Origin: Lachnospiraceae bacterium | GTDB lineage: Bacteria > Bacillota > Clostridia > Lachnospirales > Lachnospiraceae | DNA: 10,751 nucleotides | Direction: 5' to 3' | Assembly: GCA_900755865.1 (NCBI GenBank) | Contig: CAAEHZ010000134.1 | Span: forward strand, 1 to 10,751 | In this document: piece after piece, positions 5,990-10,751 of the stretch | Layout of the letters: every line of letters starts with the position of its first letter | How positions within the stretch are numbered: position 1 is the stretch's first letter | Notes under the pieces: model-generated | What the model saw: only the letters and a program-made list of their open reading frames with translations | Told to the model about the DNA's origin: nothing | Database searches by the model: none | Made by a program: the position numbers and the translations under genes

Positions 5990-7750
5990 CTACTTTAAGG
6001 CATTTGCTGTTTCATAAAAATGATAGTATATTCCCTTTTTCTCCAGAAGATTTTCATGGTTCCCCTCTTCCACAATTCCGTTCTCCGTCAGTACAAGAAT
6101 CCTGTCGGAATTGCGGATGCTGGAAAGTCTGTGGGCAATGGTTAAAGTGGTTCTGCCCTCGGAAAGCTTTGCCAGCGACTGTGCCACAGCAAATTCACTT
6201 TCATTGTCCAGCGCGCTGGTTGCCTCATCCAGAATAATAATGGGCGGATTTTTCAGAAAGACTCTTGCGATGCTGATCCGCTGCTTCTGTCCGCCGGAAA
6301 GCTTTACTCCCCGCTCTCCCACGTAAGTGTCATATCCATCCTTTAAGCCCAGTATGAAATCATGGGCGCCAGCCCTCTTTGCCGCTTCCTCTACCTCTTC
6401 TCTGGCTGCCCCCGGTCTGCCATAGGCAATATTTTCCAGAATTGTGCCGGAAAACAGATAAACGTCCTGCTGCACAATGCCGATACAGCCTCTTAAACTC
6501 TTTAAGGTAAAATGTCTGACATCCTCCCCATCCAGAGTAATCCTTCCCTCTGATACATCATAAAATCTGGGAATCAGATTACAGAGGGTGGTCTTTCCGC
6601 CGCCGGAGGGGCCCACGATTGCCACCTTCTCCCCGGAATGGATTTGCAGATTCAGATTCTTAAATACCTTATTATGGTCGTCCGGATATTCAAAGCTGAC
6701 ATTTTCAAAGGCGATTTCCCCGTTTGTATTCTTTAATTCCACAGCATCCGGCTCATCGAAAATCTCAATATCCGCATCCATAATCTGTAAAAACCGTTCA
6801 ATTCCAGTCATACCACGCTGAAACTGCTCCGCAAACTCAATAATCCGGCGCACTGTGGCAATCAGAGTAGAAACGTAGAGCATATATGCCACCAAATCTC
6901 CCGGCACAATCAGCCCTTTTATCATAAAAATACCACCTGCCACCAGTACCAGCAGATACATCAGCCCGTCGAAAGCCCGGACAGAAATCTGGAAAGCTGC
7001 CATATAACGGTAAGCAAGCTTCTTGGTACCCAGAAAAAGAGCGTTATCTGTTTCAAACTTCTCCTTTTCCACGCTTTCATTAGTAAATGCTTTTACCACC
7101 TTATGTCCTAAAAGACTGTCCTCAATTCTTGCATTCAGCTCTCCAATCTGGTTGCGCTGCTTCCTGAAAGCAGTTTTCATCCGACGGTTCAGGGTCAGAC
7201 AGACCACCAGCATCAGGGGAACACAGGCAAAAATCAAAATCGTCAGAGGCAGACTGATACCCGCCAGAATCAGAAATGCAATGATTGTCTTGATTGCGGC
7301 AATAAACAGCTCCTCCGGGCAGTGATGGGCAAACTCCGTGACGTCAAACAAATCGTTTGTAATCCGTCCCATAATCTGCCCGACCTTCGTATTGTTATAA
7401 TAGGTGTCGGAAAGCTGCTGTAAATGGCTGTAGGCATCCCGGCGCATGTCCGTTTCTATTTTTGCACCCATAACATGCCCCATATCCGCCATATAATATG
7501 CGGCAATACAGTCCATAATTCTTAAAACAAGATATAACAATCCAAGTCCACCGATTGTTTTCACGGAAAGAGCTGCCAAATCCCGGATACCTTCATTGGT
7601 AATATACCGCATAATTAGAGGCAGCACCAGTTCGCAGACTGTTGTCAGGGAGGCACAGAACAAATCCATCATCAGAGTGCCCCGATACTTCTTAAAATAC
7701 GGAATAAATCTTTTTATCAGTTCCTTACTGTCATACTGTCTATTCTCCAT
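5990..7750 (-). CDS. ABC exporter, fused membrane and ATPase domains
   Basis: A 586-residue half-transporter that should act as a homodimer in the cytoplasmic membrane. Residues 1-320 are the transmembrane domain, with hydrophobic segments near 28-50, 66-88, 150-168, 170-187, 262-280 and 285-300. The ATPase domain shows Walker A GPSGGGKT at 380-387, Q-loop IVQQD at 425-429, signature LSGGQKQR at 484-491, Walker B IIILDE at 504-509 with the catalytic Glu509, and the switch His540 in TIAHRL. No active-site residue is missing, unlike one half of many heterodimeric exporters. It belongs to the MsbA/LmrA-like multidrug or lipid exporter group; the substrate cannot be read from sequence. Its ATG lies inside the last codons of the cyclase gene (11-nt overlap), with AGGA 8 nt upstream, so translation of the two is probably coupled. 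Confidence 0.94.
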   Translation of the reverse strand: MENRQYDSKELIKRFIPYFKKYRGTLMMDLFCASLTTVCELVLPLIMRYITNEGIRDLAALSVKTIGGLGLLYLVLRIMDCIAAYYMADMGHVMGAKIETDMRRDAYSHLQQLSDTYYNNTKVGQIMGRITNDLFDVTEFAHHCPEELFIAAIKTIIAFLILAGISLPLTILIFACVPLMLVVCLTLNRRMKTAFRKQRNQIGELNARIEDSLLGHKVVKAFTNESVEKEKFETDNALFLGTKKLAYRYMAAFQISVRAFDGLMYLLVLVAGGIFMIKGLIVPGDLVAYMLYVSTLIATVRRIIEFAEQFQRGMTGIERFLQIMDADIEIFDEPDAVELKNTNGEIAFENVSFEYPDDHNKVFKNLNLQIHSGEKVAIVGPSGGGKTTLCNLIPRFYDVSEGRITLDGEDVRHFTLKSLRGCIGIVQQDVYLFSGTILENIAYGRPGAAREEVEEAAKRAGAHDFILGLKDGYDTYVGERGVKLSGGQKQRISIARVFLKNPPIIILDEATSALDNESEFAVAQSLAKLSEGRTTLTIAHRLSSIRNSDRILVLTENGIVEEGNHENLLEKKGIYYHFYETANALK

Positions 7751-9344
7751 TGATAATTCCTATTGTGCTGCCACCGCGCAGGCAGCCTCTCTTCTCCTTC
7801 TTCTGTTCATATAAAGTATTATCTGCCGCAGACATAAAATCCCAGATTTTATTCTTTCCTGTGGGAACAGCACAGGCTGCCCCTACTGTCACGGAAAGTA
7901 CTCCTGCCCCGATTTCCTCTGTCAGAGGTGTGTTTTTTACCGCCTGTACCAGCTTTTCGCCACATTCCCGGACATATTCTTCCCCGCGGTTTAAGGTAAT
8001 TACCACAAACTCATCCCCGCCGTACCTTGCTGCAAAATCCTCCGGCATACAGCTTCTGATACACTCTGCCACAGCCTGTACGCAGGCATCCCCTGCCCGG
8101 TGCCCATACCGGTCATTCATCTGCTTAAATTCATCAATATCCACAAACAGCACTCCCAGGAGCAGCCTGTTCTTCATTGCCACATCAAAGACCTCTTCTG
8201 CATACCGGTTCAGCTTTCCTTTATTATATAAGCCGGAAAGCTCGTCATGCTCTGCCTGATAACGCAGCCGGATATTCTTTTTCTTCAATTCCTCCTGGTC
8301 TGCCTCTATTTTCAAAAGCTGCTTCCTCATCTCCATCATATGCAGCACAACACTGTTCTGCCAGTCCTCATATTCCTTTTTGATGGCGAAAAAGTGGTCT
8401 GCCTTCTCCACATACTGCTCCTCGGACAACTCGCTTCCGCAATACCGGAGCTGATACTCCAAAAGCTGTAACAGCAGTCCCTGATTGCCTTCCCTGTCTG
8501 CCAGAGGTTCCAGATAATCCAGTATACTTCCCAGATAGCCATACTGCTTCATTATAACAAGAAGCTCCAGAAGATTTAAAATACAGTCGATATTCTGCAA
8601 AATATTGACATTCTCAAATACCTCCTGCACTGCCACATTCAGACAGGCAGAAGCATATTCCTGCCGCTCCTCCCTGTAATAAAGAAGCGCGAAAAAGGTA
8701 TAGGCAAACAGCACCGGAAAACGGCTGGCATACTTTCCTTCCCGCATCTTTTCCAGCTTCCCGCAGACCTCCTCTGCCTCCTTCAGCCGTCCTGTCATGG
8801 CAAGAGAGAATCCGTAGCCTGCCAGAATCGTCATATAATTATCCGCACCGTTTAAGGTATCGTCTTCCCCGTTTTCAAAGGGCTTTGTACTCTCCCGGTA
8901 CCACCAGAATGCCTTGTCGTAATCTCCCAGACGGTAATATAAATCCGCCAGATTCATCCCGACAATATTACTCATGTTGGAATCCTGATATTTTGCAGCA
9001 TAATCCAGCGCCTTGTTATAATGCTCTGCCGCCAGCAGAAGGTTATTTCTGCTGTAGGCAATAATTGCCAGCATATTATAGCATCTGGAAACATGAATTT
9101 CCTCTTCGGTTCCCACCATACACCGGATGCCCTCATTCAGATAAAAGAAGCTGTCCTCGGAATTTCCTCTTTTCATATAGTAATATGCCTTGTAATAACA
9201 GCATTTCCCATAAAGCCCTCTGTCTGCCTGCTCCGTAATATGCCGGAAAGCCTGTTCCACATCCTCTTCCCTTACGTCACCGGTGACAGCTATCTGTTGT
9301 TCCAGTTTATCAGTCCATTCATTCAGTTTCTTTTCCTGCTCCAA
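7740..9344 (-). CDS. Diguanylate cyclase with TPR-like sensor region (GGDEF)
   Basis: The C-terminal GGDEF domain makes cyclic di-GMP from two GTP. Numbered from the TTG at 9344 (534 residues), it shows HDELSGLYNK from about 366, the metal-binding FVDIDEFK at 400-407, MNDRYGHRAGD at 409-419 and the intact RYGGDEF at 440-446. Residues 20-320 are helical repeats of TPR type, for example AAEHYNKALDYAAKY and LGDYDKAFWWYRES. A coiled coil at about 320-360 links them to the catalytic domain. No membrane segment or signal peptide is seen, so the protein is cytoplasmic. In the inhibitory I-site RxxD, the Arg is Met433 while Asp436 is kept, so product feedback is probably weakened. The TTG start is chosen because a very strong ribosome site ends 5 nt ahead of it; the in-frame GTG at 9353 lies inside that site. 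First gene of the block, overlapping the exporter. Confidence 0.92.
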   Translation of the reverse strand: MEQEKKLNEWTDKLEQQIAVTGDVREEDVEQAFRHITEQADRGLYGKCCYYKAYYYMKRGNSEDSFFYLNEGIRCMVGTEEEIHVSRCYNMLAIIAYSRNNLLLAAEHYNKALDYAAKYQDSNMSNIVGMNLADLYYRLGDYDKAFWWYRESTKPFENGEDDTLNGADNYMTILAGYGFSLAMTGRLKEAEEVCGKLEKMREGKYASRFPVLFAYTFFALLYYREERQEYASACLNVAVQEVFENVNILQNIDCILNLLELLVIMKQYGYLGSILDYLEPLADREGNQGLLLQLLEYQLRYCGSELSEEQYVEKADHFFAIKKEYEDWQNSVVLHMMEMRKQLLKIEADQEELKKKNIRLRYQAEHDELSGLYNKGKLNRYAEEVFDVAMKNRLLLGVLFVDIDEFKQMNDRYGHRAGDACVQAVAECIRSCMPEDFAARYGGDEFVVITLNRGEEYVRECGEKLVQAVKNTPLTEEIGAGVLSVTVGAACAVPTGKNKIWDFMSAADNTLYEQKKEKRGCLRGGSTIGIINGE

Positions 9345-9349
9345 AGCTG

Positions 9350-9360
9350 TCACCTCCTTT
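9350..9360 (-). promoter_or_regulatory. Very strong Shine-Dalgarno site deciding a TTG start
   Basis: AAAGGAGGTGA on the minus strand matches the full anti-Shine-Dalgarno end of 16S rRNA as known for Firmicutes. CAGCT separates it from TTG at 9344. The in-frame GTG (9353-9351) is part of the site itself and cannot be its start codon. Confidence 0.8.
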
Positions 9361-9377
9361 TAAGCATGGTCGGTATT

Positions 9378-9406
9378 ATTGTATTATGTTTGCGGGGGAA
9401 TCGCAA
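9378..9406 (-). promoter_or_regulatory. Sigma-A type promoter of the cyclase-exporter block
   Basis: On the minus strand, -35 TTGCGA (9406-9401) and -10 TACAAT (9383-9378) stand exactly 17 bp apart. The -10 ends 33 nt before the TTG start codon, giving a short leader with the strong ribosome site. It is divergent from the acyltransferase promoter. It may drive all five genes down to folA; internal promoters are not excluded. Confidence 0.6.
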
Positions 9407-9428
9407 GATAAAATTAAGATTTCCTTAG

Positions 9429-9457
9429 TTTTCAAACATGGGAAAAAATGATAAAAT
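9429..9457 (+). promoter_or_regulatory. Probable promoter of the acyltransferase gene
   Basis: TTTTCA (9429-9434, four of six consensus bases) and TAAAAT (9452-9457, five of six) are 17 bp apart. The start codon follows about 70 nt later. The element TGCTTACAT at 9463-9471 lies five bases after the -10, as in the fdhD promoter. The weak -35 suggests a modest or activated promoter. Confidence 0.45.
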
Positions 9458-9526
9458 AAATATGCTTACATTATATGCGGCAGATTTCAGAAAATAACAG
9501 GAGTCTGCGCAGGAATGGAGATTTCC

Positions 9527-10546
9527 ATGGAACAGTCCTGTTTTTATGATAAACGTTTTTACGGTATTCAGGTACTCCGGGGCATCACTGCCCTTTTTAT
9601 TGTGCTGGAGCATATCCGCTTTTTAAACTGCGGTGCCTTCGGCGTAGATATTTTCTTCTGCATCAGCGGATTTATGATTATGTTTTCCACCCAGAAGGAT
9701 ACCTCCCACTTTTTATCCAAAAGGCTGATTCGGATTCTTCCCCTTTATTACCTCATGACCCTCAGCACCTTTTTCCTGTTGCTGCTTTTCCCGAATCTTT
9801 TTGCCACAAGCACTCCCAAAATAGAATATCTGGTAAAAAGCCTTCTGTTTCTTCCCTTTGATATCGGGGATGGTGCCATCCAGCCCCTGATGCGGGTAGG
9901 CTGGACAATTCAGTGTGAAATCTTTTTCTACCTGCTTTTCCGGTTTTCCCTGTGGATAAGCCACCGGTTCAGGGGGCTTGTCTGCTCTCTGCTTTTAGCC
10001 GGCTTTGTGCTGGCAGCCAGATTCTTTCCGGCTCCTTCCCTTTTTCTTTCTTTCTACGGAGCGCCTGTGATGCTGGAATTTATTCTGGGGATTCTCTGCT
10101 TTTATCTGGCAAGACTGCTTTATACTGCCCGGGAAAAAGGAAAGCTGCCAGCCTTCTGCAAATGGCTTGCTTTCCTGCTGATTTTTGGTATCTACCTGTA
10201 TTTTCTGATAACCAAGCCAACCGTCAATATTTTAGGCTTCCGCCGTCCCCTTATCTGGGGGATTCCGGCAGCCCTGCTGGTTCTCGCCTTTTTCCTGCTG
10301 GAATTTTACGTTACCTTCCCGCCCTCTATGGTGCTTTTGGGTAACAGCAGCTTTTCCATCTATCTGCTCCACTACTACCCGGTGGTCTTTCTGGACAGAA
10401 AGCTCTTTGACTTTGGCAGCTTTTCTCCTGCCTCCCTTGCAGGGGTCTGCGTTGCCCTGATTGTCAGCGTCCTTCTGGGACTTCTCTCCTATGAGCTTAT
10501 CGAAAGACGCTTTTCCGGCTGGCTGCGGAAAAAACTGCTCCGATAG
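9527..10546 (+). CDS. Membrane acyltransferase, acyltransferase-3 family (OafA/YrhL-like)
   Basis: A polytopic membrane enzyme of about 339 residues with around ten hydrophobic segments; the family moves acyl, often acetyl, groups onto cell-surface sugars or lipids. Numbered from ATG 9527: RGITALFIVLEH at 18-29 holds the Arg and the conserved His29 of the first helix, GVDIFFCISGFM at 39-50 is the family signature, RLIRILPLYY lies at 66-75, GWTIQCEIFFY at 125-135 holds Glu131, and NSSFSIYLLHYYPV ends the core near 286. The C-terminal ER and basic tail are typical. ATG 9515 is an alternative, adding four residues; ATG 9527 is preferred because GGAG stands 6 nt before it, against 11 nt for AGGAG before 9515. 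It is the only plus-strand gene, divergent from the cyclase and convergent with the tRNA. No sugar-biosynthesis neighbours are present, so the acceptor is unknown. Confidence 0.9.
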   Translation: MEQSCFYDKRFYGIQVLRGITALFIVLEHIRFLNCGAFGVDIFFCISGFMIMFSTQKDTSHFLSKRLIRILPLYYLMTLSTFFLLLLFPNLFATSTPKIEYLVKSLLFLPFDIGDGAIQPLMRVGWTIQCEIFFYLLFRFSLWISHRFRGLVCSLLLAGFVLAARFFPAPSLFLSFYGAPVMLEFILGILCFYLARLLYTAREKGKLPAFCKWLAFLLIFGIYLYFLITKPTVNILGFRRPLIWGIPAALLVLAFFLLEFYVTFPPSMVLLGNSSFSIYLLHYYPVVFLDRKLFDFGSFSPASLAGVCVALIVSVLLGLLSYELIERRFSGWLRKKLLR

Positions 10547-10569
10547 ATAAACTTCGTATGTGAAACCAC

Positions 10570-10620
10570 AAAAAATGCCGTATCTACGCGGTTTTCAAAG
10601 ATTTCAGCGTAAATACGGCA
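10570..10620 (-). terminator. Intrinsic terminator of tRNA-Gly, possibly shared with the acyltransferase gene
   Basis: Arms TGCCGTATCTACGC (10576-10589) and GCGTAAATACGGCA (10607-10620) pair over 14 positions with one mispair, around a 17-nt loop. Read on the minus strand the odd pair is G-U and six T (10575-10570) follow, which fits a terminator for the tRNA. On the plus strand it follows the acyltransferase stop by about 30 nt, but only CTTTCTC comes after it, so termination that way should be weaker. Confidence 0.8.
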
Positions 10621-10632
10621 CTTTCTCAAAAG

Positions 10633-10705
10633 AGCGATAGACGGGACTCGAACCCGCGATTTCCACCTTGGCAAGGTGGCGCTCTACCAACTGAGCCACT
10701 ATCGC
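10633..10705 (-). tRNA. tRNA-Gly (anticodon GCC)
   Basis: A 73-nt cloverleaf reads on the minus strand. The acceptor stem is GCGATAG/CTATCGC with discriminator U, as usual for glycine tRNA. The D-arm has GCTC and GAGC around AGTTGGTA. The anticodon arm CCACC-TTGCCAA-GGTGG gives GCC, and the T-arm is GCGGG-TTCGAGT-CCCGT with one G-U pair. CCA is not encoded and must be added by the nucleotidyltransferase. It decodes GGC and GGU codons. Confidence 0.97.
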
Positions 10706-10722
10706 ATTTGTGAACAAATCGA

Positions 10723-10751
10723 ATTATACTAGACCATTCAGAAAATGTCAA
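10723..10751 (-). promoter_or_regulatory. Exact consensus sigma-A promoter of tRNA-Gly
   Basis: On the minus strand, TTGACA (10751-10746) and TATAAT (10728-10723) both match the consensus in full, with a 17-bp spacer. The -10 ends 17 nt before the mature tRNA, leaving a leader of about 10 nt to be removed by RNase P. Strong constitutive transcription is expected. Confidence 0.9.

Noticed and set aside
9345..9526. A cyclic di-GMP or other riboswitch in the divergent intergenic region.
   Set aside because: The cyclase leader is only about 30 nt and the plus-strand leader shows just a weak 5-bp pairing; no aptamer-like structure is visible.
10633..10705. The tRNA-Gly gene as an attachment site of a mobile element.
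   Set aside because: No integrase, no repeated tRNA 3' end and no foreign-looking genes are seen in the window.
1..10751. CRISPR arrays, insertion sequences, phage or toxin-antitoxin genes.
   Set aside because: No regular repeat series, terminal inverted repeats or matching protein families were found on either strand.

Overview
This window looks like chromosomal DNA of a Gram-positive anaerobe of the class Clostridia, most likely a Lachnospiraceae-type gut organism (Blautia or a relative). This is inferred from protein style, strong AGGAGG-type ribosome binding sites, sigma-A promoters, compact same-strand operons and formate dehydrogenase maturation genes. I see no transposase, integrase, phage gene or CRISPR array. 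All protein genes but one, and the single tRNA, lie on the minus strand, so they read from high to low coordinates.

Left block (1-2869, minus): fdhD, moeA and a mobA-mobB fusion cut by the window edge form an operon for the molybdenum (or tungsten) cofactor. MoeA inserts the metal into molybdopterin, MobA adds GMP to make the dinucleotide cofactor, MobB is an accessory GTPase, and FdhD passes sulfur to the cofactor of formate dehydrogenase. The operon has its own promoter, with a perfect 16-bp palindrome at the expected transcription start. An intrinsic terminator separates it from the block upstream.

Middle block (2888-9406, minus): five closely packed genes run from a TPR-GGDEF diguanylate cyclase, through a single-chain ABC exporter whose start overlaps the cyclase end, a beta-CASP metallo-beta-lactamase RNA nuclease and thymidylate synthase, to dihydrofolate reductase. 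ThyA and FolA form the dTMP/folate cycle: ThyA oxidises methylene-THF to DHF and FolA reduces it again. The terminator hairpin of this block begins at the folA stop codon. A promoter with a 17-bp spacer lies ahead of the cyclase, which starts at TTG after an unusually complete Shine-Dalgarno sequence.

Right block (9429-10751): a divergent plus-strand membrane acyltransferase of the acyltransferase-3 family is followed by a long hairpin that serves mainly as terminator of the convergent tRNA-Gly(GCC). That tRNA is driven by an exact consensus sigma-A promoter.

Most content is ordinary core genome. The points most worth a second look are the palindrome at the fdhD promoter, a TGCTTACAT element at the same position in the acyltransferase promoter, the cyclase with a damaged inhibitory site coupled to an exporter, the altered cysteine motif of FdhD, and a nine-codon ORF linking the nuclease gene to thyA.
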